Positions 1-10,200 of a DNA stretch of 12,484 nt are shown here, piece after piece. The stretch is taken from NCBI GenBank assembly GCA_000697335.1, contig JNEM01003702.1, forward strand, positions 1-12,484. The letters are read 5' to 3'. The first letter of the stretch is position 1, and the number at the start of each line of letters is the position of its first letter. The notes beneath the pieces are model-generated. The model was not told the origin of the DNA. It worked only from the letters and a program-made list of their open reading frames with translations, and made no database searches. Made by a program: the position numbers and the translations under genes. This stretch comes from Conidiobolus incongruus B7586. Its lineage: Eukaryota; Entomophthoromycota; Entomophthoromycetes; Entomophthorales; Conidiobolaceae.

Positions 1-750
1 CTTTATTTAAAAGGAATTATAAAGAAGGTAAATTTAGTTTAATCTAACATTTTGATTTATATTTAAATAAAAGATTATATATATAGATTTAAGATTCATC
101 AATTATAATTATTTATTATTACAGCTTAAGTTTCTAATAGTATTTTAGTAAATTTTGTTTAACAATAGCTATTCTAACTTTTTTTTAAGTTTGGGTTAAA
201 TTATAAGATATTTATTTTTTATTTTTATTTATTAATTTGAGTTTAAATTTTAATATAAATAAAATAATTATAAAACTAATATCAAAATATTTAGATGATT
301 CTTTAAATAAAATAAAAAGGTGTTTTTTAATATATTTTTTCACTTTATTAATAATTAAAAAAATAATAGTTAAAGTTAATCTTTTAAATTTTAGCAGGTT
401 TTAGATAGTTTTTCTATTAATTTTAAAGTAGTTTACCTAACAATAAATAGTTAATTTAGATAATACTTTATTATCAAAAGATATTTATAAATTCTAAATA
501 ATTTTATAAGGTTATTGTTAAGTTTTACTAACACCAAAATAAAAAACTTTTGATGATTACTATTTGGTTTAAGTATAATTAAATTAAACAATCAATTTTA
601 AAAAGTTAATTTTTTAATCAGAAAAAATATAATATATATATATATGTAATTTAAAAATATATAATCTCTTATTTATTTTCTATATATCTGTTCATTTAAC
701 ACTAATAATATGTTTGAAAAATCAGAAATTAAAAAATTTTCCATTACTTC
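1..750. repeat. Decayed dispersed repeat, copy A (cut by window edge)
   Basis: This stretch matches 5928-6655 in the same orientation along its whole length. Position 2 pairs with about 5929, and a 27-nt identical block at 713-739 pairs with 6616-6642. By hand alignment of the core (340-600) I judge identity to be roughly 80-85%, with short indels. Many differences are C/T or G/A exchanges, for example tagcagg here against taataaa in copy B. The match fades after about 750. It is still running at position 1, so the unit probably starts outside the window. I recognise no protein in either copy, and both are dense in stops in the frames I read. The family is unknown; it is a fossil of some dispersed element. 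Confidence 0.8.
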
Positions 751-1661
751 AAATTCAAGGTAATAATTATAAAATATTAATTTAATTTTATAATTTATAT
801 CAGAATTAATTAATAAATATTAATATTTACTATTAATAATTTATATACTTACTAATTTCAGTATTTATATGTGATAATCATTCTATATATTCAATTTTAT
901 TTTTTCAAACCAGCATAGTATTTTTATTATAAAATTTCATTATTATCTTAAAAAATTATATAATTTTTAGTAAGAGGTCATTTATATATGTTATTAATTC
1001 AAATTCAAGAATGTGATAAAGTGAATAAATCAATAATTAATAATTGACCCAACAATCAATTATAATTATAATATTCAACGGTTCAATTATTTGAATAATA
1101 TATCATTTTAAAATTATAGTGTATATTATAATGAGCTAAATGAGCAAATTTTTGATTTTAACTTATGCAAACAATTTAATATTCTATTATATATAAAATT
1201 AAATTTACCTGATTGGATTGTACTTGCTTCCAATATTATCACTCCAATTCACATATTAATCCGCCTATCGAAGCGTTCTAATATTTTATTTAACATTAGC
1301 TGTTCGCTTCAGATATACTAACTAATTTTTTACAATATTAGTTCACCAGAAGACAATTATTTGGAAAACTTTCAATTTTGTAATTCATTACATTGGAGTG
1401 ATCTTCTCAAAAATGTGAATTGTTGGATAAAAAAAAATATTCATCTTCAATCATTAATTTATCAACAGATTATATCAGATTTGTTTAATTATTATCAATT
1501 ATTTTATTTTCATTAAACGTATTGGATATTTTTTTAGTAAAATATAAATATAAATATAAACATAAAATATATTTAGTTCAATCTTTATTATAGATAAAAG
1601 AATATGTTAGGTGAAAATCGTAAATATTAAATTATAAATTATCTATATGATAATTATATTT
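751..1661. other. AT-rich intergenic stretch downstream of the glucanase
   Basis: I see no gene here. A pocket at about 1220-1425 is less AT-rich and carries several inverted repeats, listed separately. On the minus strand an AATAAA (plus-strand tttatt at 1584-1589) lies about 73-78 nt beyond the glucanase stop codon and could serve as its polyadenylation signal. In sequence this AT-rich the motif is expected often by chance, so that assignment is weak. Confidence 0.5.
1238..1421. repeat. Cluster of inverted repeats (structured pocket)
   Basis: An exact 11-nt inverted repeat, atcactccaat at 1238-1248 and attggagtgat at 1392-1402, brackets the pocket. A second overlapping word, aattcacat at 1246-1254, has its inverse atgtgaatt at 1413-1421. 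Inside lie gaagcg (1270-1275) with cgcttc (1305-1310), ctaat (1278-1282) with attag (1295-1299), and a 7-bp hairpin aactaat/attagtt (1320-1326 and 1337-1343, loop of 10 nt). Because the two outer words overlap on the left but are separate on the right, their pairings would largely exclude each other. The pocket could be a structured RNA, a small foldback element or chance; nothing identifies a family. Confidence 0.45.
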
Positions 1662-2879
1662 TTAGCATGATGGGGAAAGAGTTTGCTTCAAATCAATCCA
1701 TCCTTCCCTGACACCAAGTAAGAAATCCCAATCGGGACTGGCCTCAGTTCTGAAGTTCCAGAAGAACCAGCCTGATCCACTAGTCTCATATACTGCCATT
1801 TGTTGCCTAGCAAATGACTTCAAGAATTCACGTTTTTCAGCATCATATTCGCCAATGTTATTATGAACTTGGCATTTGCATGTGGGGCAAGCGGGGGTGC
1901 TATCGGGAAGTGTGCCTTCGTAGCGAGATCCCTTGTTAAAACCATTGAGCCATCTGGCACAGTCAGTATTGGCAAGAGAGAATTCCCCAACGACAGTTCG
2001 TACAGATTTGTTGATTTCCCCAAGGTCAGCCCTTCTAGTACAAGGCCTGGCTAAGTGTTGAGCTAAAGTTTGCTTCTGATCATCATTGCTAAACACCTGA
2101 TAAATATGTGTGTCTAAAATAATATTGGTCATTCCACTGCTTGCCAAAAAACTCCACTCAGACAATGGTCTGAAGGCATCATGCAAAACAATAGTAATCG
2201 TTGGATGCTTCTCACGGATAGCGGCATAGGCGTCGGTATAGAACTTCCTCAAACGATTCAAATCTAGGCCCCAAAAGGCTGGTTCATTGACCAATTCAAT
2301 AGCAGTAACAGTTCCATGGAATTCAGGAGTATTAAAATAACTAGCAAGACGAGCTAGGGCTTCAACCACTCTTGAGATGTTTTCTTCACTTGAAAACCAT
2401 GTAATATCTCCACGACGTCCGCTATTGTCAAAGCCATTCTGAGAGCCTGGTACAGCATGTAAATCCAAAGTCACTTGGATTCCGTGATTTTTAGCCCATC
2501 TGGCGGCTTTAACAAGATAAGGGAAGGATCCATTGACGAAAGGCTCATTCTCTCTATAGCTAATGGCCCAATAGCCAAAGGGAATACGGACATTGTTAAT
2601 TCCTGCGCTTGCCAATTCGGCAATGTGAGATTCAGTAACCCAGCTATCCCAATGAGCCTTTAACTTTGTATAGGCAGTCTCTTTGCCTAAAACTTCGCAA
2701 AATGTGTATTCATCAACTGGTTCAGGATTTTGGCCAAGATATGGATCGAATAAACTGGGAGTAATCCAGGGCTCAAGAACCAACCACCCACCAAGATTAA
2801 CACCCCTAATCTTTTGAGCTACGACAGGGCCCATAGTAAGCATAGAAGCCAGGGATAATAGTGGAGAGAATAGCTTCAT
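1662..2879 (-). CDS. Secreted glucan 1,3-beta-glucosidase (exo-beta-1,3-glucanase), GH5
   Basis: The 405-residue protein belongs to the fungal Exg1-type GH5 (subfamily 9-like) exo-beta-1,3-glucanases, which remove glucose from the non-reducing ends of beta-1,3-glucan in the cell wall or in food. A hydrophobic signal peptide covers about residues 1-21, followed by the family-typical GVNLGGWLVLEPW (26-38). NVRIPFGYW lies at 96-104 and DLHAVPGSQNGFDNSGRRG at 139-157. The acid/base is Glu199 in ELVNEP and the nucleophile is Glu299 in VVGEFSLA. The conserved C-terminal WFFWNFRTE is at 371-379. N-glycosylation sequons occur at Asn116, Asn167 and Asn290. The length is slightly below yeast Exg1 (448), and there is no C-terminal GPI or membrane segment, so it should be soluble and secreted. 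The gene has no intron, and its GC (35-48% in the lines I counted) is far above the surrounding DNA. This could reflect strong expression, retroposition or transfer; I cannot tell which. The gene looks intact. Confidence 0.95.
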   Translation of the reverse strand: MKLFSPLLSLASMLTMGPVVAQKIRGVNLGGWLVLEPWITPSLFDPYLGQNPEPVDEYTFCEVLGKETAYTKLKAHWDSWVTESHIAELASAGINNVRIPFGYWAISYRENEPFVNGSFPYLVKAARWAKNHGIQVTLDLHAVPGSQNGFDNSGRRGDITWFSSEENISRVVEALARLASYFNTPEFHGTVTAIELVNEPAFWGLDLNRLRKFYTDAYAAIREKHPTITIVLHDAFRPLSEWSFLASSGMTNIILDTHIYQVFSNDDQKQTLAQHLARPCTRRADLGEINKSVRTVVGEFSLANTDCARWLNGFNKGSRYEGTLPDSTPACPTCKCQVHNNIGEYDAEKREFLKSFARQQMAVYETSGSGWFFWNFRTEASPDWDFLLGVREGWIDLKQTLSPSC

Positions 2880-2940
2880 GTTGCTGATAGGAAATAGGAA
2901 TATTAAATAATCAAACCACTCAACGAATATGAGAGTGAGA

Positions 2941-2946
2941 TTTATA
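2941..2946 (-). promoter_or_regulatory. TATA-like box of the glucanase gene
   Basis: Read on the minus strand this is TATAAA, 62-67 nt before the glucanase ATG. Between the two lies a pyrimidine-rich stretch (ctcactctc on the minus strand, near 2931-2940) that could hold the transcription start, giving a short leader. TATA-like words are common in this AT-rich DNA, so spacing is the only real support. Confidence 0.4.
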
Positions 2947-5185
2947 ATAATTAAAATAAACGATCTAGTTGATGAGATTATGCCTAGTTATATATGATTT
3001 TTTCCAGTGAAAATTTGGATGGAATTAATTGATTAATTAAGCAACTCATAATGAGTGAGTGAAGATCAAATCAACAATTATGACCCAATTTATTTAAACA
3101 AACTTAGCCTTATAATGCTTGATTCAATACCTAGACAAGTAGCCTATTCAAAATAGACCGAATATTCTGTCAATTAAAATTTTAGTGTGTGGAGTAGAGG
3201 ATTATCCCCACATTTCAACCTGATTAGAATAATTATATAAAGTATTTTCACTCTCCTTACAACCATGTTCAACATGTAAATTCTCCAATTTATGCATGCT
3301 TTACTTTTTAATGAAATAATAAACCAAATAGATTTTTACTGGTTTAAACAATCTGACAAGGATTAAAAGGTATACTATTTATAGGTGTACGTGTACGTCA
3401 TTTAAATCATTAGAGATTGTTCATATTTCCAGGAACAAGGACATCCTTGTGACTTAAAAAATGGTATATGAGTGTATATAAAATAACCTTGGATCAATAT
3501 ATAGGATGAAGAGTATGTCTTTTTAATGTAAATAAAATGAATAAATAAATTATCATGTATTATTGATGAATGAATTTGATATTAGATTTCCATCTCTGTA
3601 TTAAAATTTCTTCAATGTGACATATTGCTAAAATCATACCATGTTATAATGTAAATATAGTATATTTATATTATACAGCCTAATACTGATTAAATTTAAG
3701 TTGGGAAAATATCATATTATATTAAATGAGTGCTTGTCGTTGACATGCTTAAATAATTATAACTTCAGCACATTTGATTCCTTAATATAATTTAAAGAAA
3801 ATATCATTATCAATCGATAAACTTGATTAGATTATTCTACATAAATGATAAATTATACGAAATTAAGATAAAAATGGGACTCAAAACATGTCATATAATT
3901 TTGTATACCCTATTTTGGAATTCAATTCAAATCAAATTATGCTTTTTAATAAATTCAGTAATTGAAATATATTTGAAATAATTGAAATTATTTATATTCT
4001 CATTTTCACATAATTGATTTTTTAATTAATTAGCTTCATCAAGCATATATTACTTTTAAGTATTCTTATATTTATTATAATTATTACTGAATTATTTCAT
4101 AAGGATTATGAAATGATTAATATTTTACTTGTTATTTGATATTACTAAATTCGGAATTTATTTGAAAATAAATTAGTCAGAAATGTTCTTTTTGAAATTC
4201 CTTGATTGGAAAATAATGTCGTTAATTTCACAGTTACTATATGCCTAAGACTTGAAGATACCACGTTATTGCTCTAATATAGAATTGATACCATATATTC
4301 AATACTGTAGCTTGCTGATATAAAATATTGGATCAATTTTTCATGTCAAGGGATTTATTTACATATTTTAATGAAATGAGGAAACGATAATTTAATCTAA
4401 TGTAAAATCGTGGATCTTTGGCATGAGATTAAATTAGTTGTATCATAATCATTCCATCTAATTACCAAATCTAACAGTTGCCACAGTTATTGATCAAGAA
4501 TTCCAATCTATAATATGTAATTATACATTAATCGATTAAAAGCTATTTGTCTCCATTGCAAATATTATCTATCTTCAAATGAATATATCCATAGTATATT
4601 TGTATCCTTCATAGTTATAGAATAGCTTTAAAGTATATTCAATTAATCATTTAAAACTAAAAAGGTTAAATTCAAAATCTCCTAATTAACATTTAGTTTA
4701 ATCAAATATTATCCTTACAAATATCCTAATTTTTTAATTAAGGCCAAAAAAATTAATATTTCAAAATTTGTTAATATAATTTTCTGGTTTCAAAAGTTTT
4801 AGCAATGAATTCACATCAAATTTAAATTAGTATTATCAATTAATAATTTCTATCGATTGCTTTGAAGTAAGGTATATATTCAATGATATTTTAAACTATA
4901 TCATCGGAATGATGTAATTTGACTTCAATATATATCAAGGTTTATAAATAATATTTATTTGAATTTTTTTATTCACAAACTTTGTAAAAACGAGTTTGAT
5001 TGATAATAGTAACAGCAAGTAATTATATACAAATTTTGATGAAATAATCTATTGTTATTAGTATTCTTTAATAGTTATTAAAATCTACTCTTATCCCAAT
5101 TTAGTCTATCATATTGAAATATTTCAATTTCCTAGTTATTGTTTTAAATCTCTAATTTATTAAATATTTAAAAAAATTGAGAAAG
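2947..5185. other. Long AT-rich spacer upstream of the glucanase
   Basis: I found no open frame, spliced-gene pattern, tRNA or recognisable element in this 2.2-kb stretch. The part nearest the glucanase (to about 3450) is somewhat richer in G and C and probably contains its regulatory region. It includes the paired sites above and a short tandem GTGTAC GTGTAC at 3385-3396 that runs into ACGTCA (CRE-like, 3395-3400). Beyond about 3500 the DNA is nearly featureless. Confidence 0.55.
3189..3211. promoter_or_regulatory. Possible paired carbon-repressor (CreA/Mig1-type) sites
   Basis: GTGGAG at 3189-3194 and CCCCAC at 3206-3211 (GTGGGG on the other strand) both fit the fungal CreA consensus SYGGRG and face in opposite directions 11 nt apart. 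The second also fits most of the Mig1 pattern, with an AT stretch beside it. They lie about 310-330 nt upstream of the glucanase start. GC words of this kind are scarce in the spacer, and glucose repression of a beta-glucanase would make sense. That these sites are used is inference. Confidence 0.3.
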
Positions 5186-5383
5186 ATGAAAAATAAAAAA
5201 TTGCCAGCATATTTTGAAGCAATTTGAGAATTTAAGTTAGAACTATATGATGTTTTTGATAGATTGATAGAAATAAAAATTAATAAAACTGGAGTAACAA
5301 ATTATTATAACCTGGATGCAAAATCATTAAAGGAAATTAACAATGAGGTATATTATTATTACAACAATTATGGTATTAAATAA
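5186..5383 (+). pseudogene. Short decayed reading frame of unknown origin
   Basis: From an ATG at 5186 to a TAA at 5381-5383 there is a 66-codon frame, interrupted about once, whose residue mix looks protein-like rather than random. The later part reads KSLKEINNEVYYYYNNYGIK, and earlier there is ELYDVFDRLIEIKINKTG. Its base composition is richer in G and C than the DNA on either side. I do not recognise the family. It ends about 550 nt before the recognisable edge of repeat copy B and could belong to the same dead element, or be a fragment of a lost host gene. Confidence 0.35.
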
Positions 5384-5927
5384 ACTATTACTTTGTAATT
5401 TAAATGATAGGGATTTTTTGTGATTGAAAAAAATAAACATATTAATATATAAAAAGTAAAAGTAAATATATAATATAAAATTAATAATTTCTTTTATTTT
5501 TAATTACTTTTTGTTATACTTTTAACAAAGTTTTAATATTTAAAAAATAATTCTTTTTATTAAAGATTGAAATTTAATATTTTATAAACTAATTAAATTT
5601 TATAAAGTTTTTTTATAAACTAGTTTTTTAGTTGTTTAAAACAATTATAATTATATAAGTTATAGTTTAAAAAATATATTAGATATAGTAGTTTTTTCTA
5701 GTTATTTTTAATTAGAAAGTTTCTTACAATTTTAAATTTATGTATTTTATAATTATTATGTTAAATAATAGGTTTTCTTAAATTATATTGAAAATATCAA
5801 TTAGAAATAATTTTATTTAAAAAAAATATAAAGTTTATTATTAATTAATTTTTTTTAAAAACTAAATAAAAATAACATATGCTATTATAATTTATTATAA
5901 CAATTAATATTCATTTATCAATAAAGT
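5384..5927. other. Extremely AT-rich stretch before repeat copy B
   Basis: There is no gene or clear repeat. G and C are very sparse, more so than in the spacer before 5160, and the texture resembles that of repeat copy B. It may be the left part of the same element, whose counterpart in copy A would lie outside the window. That is inference. Confidence 0.35.
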
Positions 5928-6655
5928 ATTTATTTAAAAAAATTTATAAAGGGGGTTGATTTAATTTAATTTAACACTTTAATTAATGTTTTAACAAAAA
6001 ATTATATAAAAAAATCTAAGATTTATTAATTATAATAATTTATTATAAAAGTTTTGGTTTCTAGTTATACCTTAGTAAGTTTTATTTAACAATAACTATT
6101 CTAACTTTTTTTTAAGTTTTAGTTAAATTATAAAGTATTTATTTTATATTTTTATTATAATTAATTTTAATTTAAACTTTAATATATATAATATAATTAT
6201 GTAACAAATATTAAAGTATTTTAATAATTTTTTAACTAAAATAAAAAAGTATTTTTTAATATAATTTTTTACTTTATTAATAATTGAAAAAATAATAGTT
6301 AAAATTAATCTTTTAAATTTTAATAAATTTTAAGTAGTTTTTCTTTTAACTTTAAAGTAATTTACCTAATAATAAATTAGTAATTTAAATAATATTTTAT
6401 TACTAAAAGTTACTTGTAAATTTTAAATAATTTAAAAGGTTTGTGGTTAAGTTTTACTAATATTAAAATAAAAGACTTTTAATAGTTACTATTTAGTTTA
6501 AGCATAATTAAATTAAATAACCAATTTTAAAAAATTATAATATATATATATAATTCAAAACTATTCTTTTTCTTATTTGTTTTGTATATATTTTTTAATT
6601 GAAATTAATAATATATTTGAAAAATCAGAAATTAAAAAATTTCCCATTTCTTTAA
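5928..6655. repeat. Decayed dispersed repeat, copy B
   Basis: This is the second copy of the repeat at 1-750, in the same orientation and about 5.9 kb away. It is generally the more AT-rich of the two: where they differ, copy B often has T or A against C or G in copy A (acaataact against acaatagct; ctaataataaat against ctaacaataaat). A short TA tract occurs at the matching place in both (about 630-645 and 6539-6552). I see no intact coding frame and no obvious terminal inverted repeats or target duplication. The degree of difference suggests old copies that have drifted, or been mutated, from C and G towards T and A. Confidence 0.8.
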
Positions 6656-7230
6656 TTCTATAGTAATATCATAATTTATATTTAATAATTTAGCATTTTT
6701 GAAGTTGATATCTATAATTAATAATAAATATGAATAGAGCTTAAGATTGTGATTTTTATATCTGATTAAAACTAGTTAATATTTTGTTAAACAATATAAT
6801 CAATAAATATAATTAAAATACTATATCACATTTCTATATCTGCAATAATAGTAATTTTTTTATACTTTTATTTTAAACTAAAATGATATTCACAATTCCA
6901 AATTAAATATATATTAATTCCTAATCTGGCAAAAAGATCAATTCTTAATTATATTAAAAAATCAAAATTTTAATATATCATGAATTAAAAAAGATATACT
7001 CAATTCATTTAATAATCATTGAATCAAAACTAATTTGAATTTTTTATCCATTAAATTTAAAGATTTAATTGAGTTTGCAAAAATAATATGAAATCTTAGT
7101 GTGTTAATTAGATGAAGAGGTATAATTTGATTGAATGACAAAGTAATGTAATTTTAGATATATGAGAATAGATTAAAATATAAATAAAAAATGAAAGTAA
7201 AATTGATTCATATTCAGTAAATTTTAGATA
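6656..7230. other. AT-rich spacer between repeat copy B and the EDEM gene
   Basis: I see nothing coding or repeated here. It includes the 3' flank of the mannosidase-like gene, whose stop codon is at 7231-7233 on the minus strand. I could not place a polyadenylation signal with confidence. Confidence 0.5.
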
Positions 7231-10200
7231 TTAAGTTAAGTAATCGTCATTATAGAAAAGCTCATTATATGATGTTTTTTCAAATCCAACTAAAACATTA
7301 GGATTCCTATTAATCATATCGTGTACTTTTAAAGCTGAGGAATTGGTAATTAATGCAGAAGGTATTTTGATAATTTCGTTGACTTTTTTCAAATAAGCAA
7401 CTGCTGGGAAGTGATATTTATCCACATAGCTATGAAATATCACTCCAATCGCTCCGGCTAGTTGTAAATGATAAACTTTCTCTACAAATGTACAGTTTCC
7501 TCTGGGCACAATGACAAATTTTGATTGTAATTTAGCTGAAACTGATTCGGGGATTTTGGAGCATCCATTTAAATCCTTGGGTAAGATTATTAAACTTTTC
7601 ATAGGAAATGATTTAGTAGCAGGAGGACCAAAGTTAGATAATGCAGCTGGAATAGAAGAGATACTTTCATCAGCATCTCCAACTAATGGCTTGACACTCA
7701 TTGCTGCCCACTCATTTTCACTATCAGGAGGTACAACAGTAGGTTTCCTTTGAAACTGATCAGCAGCCAATTTTAATAGTTTGAAATTTTCAACAATTGA
7801 TCCGGTATAGTTATCACTAGTTTCATTTGATATAGACTCTAATTCATCAGATTTGACTGGCTCAGAAGCCTTTGGTTTTTTCAAAAATTTATCTGCGTAA
7901 GATACTGAAGCAGGGATAACTGATTTTGTCCTAGAATTGGGATTGGCAGGAATATCATACGTCTTTTGAAGTGATAAATATTGAGCATAGTAAAAATCAT
8001 CTCGATTCGTGATAGTAGAATAGACGAGTGGGTCTTTTTTAAAGGCTGGACAGGTGTTAGGCCAGGACAGTAGCATGGGAGATTGCTTAATCGTTGATGG
8101 ATTTTTGAACCTAGAAGGAAGGAGTAGAATGTGTCCCTCTAAAGTTACAATATCAGAAATTTTGAAAGAATAATACATATAAAATGTTACCTGTATTAAA
8201 AACAGCAGAGCTATCTAGGCGATTAAAAATATTGTCTATAAAATACTATTAGATATTGTACAATAATCAAATCAAATATATACTTGTATCAAACAAAAGA
8301 TAGAGATATTTTAATGTTTCACTTAGGAAAAATGACTCCATGCGATCATCAATACTCATCTTGAGTACATTTCTGATTGAACCATAGCCACATGGTAATC
8401 TAGTATTGTTCTGAAGATCAAATAGCATCATCTCTCCAACTTGAAGATAAAAAGGGTCTCTTGTTGCCTATATAATAGTTATGTAAAGTTCATATTTTAA
8501 AAAGAATGATATAACGCTACTTGATATAAATAATAATTAGATTCAAATAATTCCGGGCGAAGTGGATAGTATAAAATAGAGGGTTGACCAGTTGAAAGAT
8601 CGTAGCGCTCGGGAATTGCACCATATTTTTGCCATATATTATAATAAATTAAATGTGTTTTAATGGCGCCTTCAAGATCACCAGCAAGAGCCTAATTATG
8701 ACTGAAATTAAAGCAATAATGACATTTAGGGTCTAGTGAAATTACCTGCATTCCTGGTAAAAACGCTGATAGAGAATCAATCCAAGCATTATTTAAAACA
8801 AGTTGTTTTGAGTTCACATTCAAATACAAATGTCCTGATTTATCTCTTATAAGATTATAAAGTGAAGAGTAAGATTGATAAAACATATCCATATATTGAT
8901 TGTCATCGAATAAAATAGCAGTTTTCAAGAGATATTCAAAGAATGAATCAAGACCAGCTCCAACTCCAGTCATTGAATTTAGCCACTAAATTATAAATTA
9001 ATTAATTTTACTTGTAACATAATATAAGTGATTTACTTTGCCCTTTCTAAGATCAATTGTACAGCCAAATAAGCCATTTTCAAATTTCATCGACCAAACT
9101 TTCATTAAAGCTTTTTTTGCAGCTTTCTAATAATTTCAAAAATTCAAATAAAATGAAAATTACGAAATACTCAATTTTTACCTCGTATTTAGGATCATTT
9201 GTCAATCTACTAAGCGTACCGAATTCAAGCATTAGCGTGCCTACCCCAGCTAAACAAGTTTCAGATGTCTCTCTTTTAACTAAGCCATGTTTGAGATTAA
9301 TCTAATTGAAAGTTAATAGTGTTAAGTATATTCATTGAAATTCGGGTAGTTACTCTTGCAAATGGAATCCCAGTTGGAGATTTGTAAAATGCTGGCAAAA
9401 GTCTATCTCCTAGATCTTTGGCCAAGTTAAGAAGCTCATCTTTATACCAAGGCAGGAAAAATCCCAGTTTTTGATCGGTAGCTAGTAGATGAGCAGAAAG
9501 CTAAAACCTCTTGAATAAATGAATTTGAAAATTATTAACAAATATTTAATTACCAATCCTCCTAGCATTCTAATTGTAACTTCAAATACTTGAACTTTAC
9601 TGTTGACATTAAAATTTACGTCTTTGATGACAAGCTTTACAGCATTTTCAAATCCTTTATAATCATCCATAATCTTTGATAAATACTAAGTTAAAATTTC
9701 TAAATAAATCATGTTTATGTTTAATTTACAGCTAACGTATCTAAAGAATCTACTAGAGTCAAAGCATAATTGCCTCGAACATCATTTACTCCAACATTTT
9801 CACTATTTAAAATAAAATATCAAAATTAAATTCACAATAATATAAATATTGAAATTACAGATTTTCTTTTAATCTCTTTAATGGTTTACACGTCATTGGA
9901 GCGACCTAATATTAGAATAAAACTTAAAAAAATATTGTGATTAAAAAAATTATCATTACTTCATCAGCTGGATAGCCGTGTTTAAGATAACTGTTATAGC
10001 TATGGTAAAACATTTCCTAAAATTATCGATTTATTAAATATATTACATATAAAATAATAATAATGATTATATCCAAATCAAGTTATACAATATGAATAAT
10101 ATATAAATTTAAAAAAAAATACCTTGACTTCATCCCTAAATTCTTGAATTAATTTCACAAAATTAAAATTATATTTACCATTATTTCATACCTTAATAAC

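Noticed and set aside
1863-2663. Short plus- and minus-strand frames inside the glucanase
   Set aside because: They overlap a well-supported GH5 gene in other frames and have no recognisable protein pattern.
1-6655. Repeat copies A and B as the two LTRs of a single retroelement
   Set aside because: They are direct repeats of LTR-like length, but the DNA between them shows no gag- or pol-like coding, no clear primer-binding site and no TG...CA ends, and it contains an intact host-type glucanase. Two separate old copies of a dispersed repeat fit better.
8139-8178. A start of the mannosidase-like protein at the ATG near 8178
   Set aside because: The residues before GluGlyHis at this ATG come from an intron. 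Splicing at 8191 and 8138 restores the conserved AsnThrGluGlyHis motif and continues the upstream GH47 domain.
8692-8973. A separate 93-residue minus-strand gene
   Set aside because: It is part of exon 10 of the EDEM gene read through the following intron.
7511-9305. Plus-strand frames of 80-82 codons opposite the EDEM gene
   Set aside because: They are antisense to confirmed exons, or cross its introns, and show no family features.
9482-9670. A separate 62-residue minus-strand gene
   Set aside because: It is part of exon 6 of the EDEM gene, running on into intron sequence at its 3' end.
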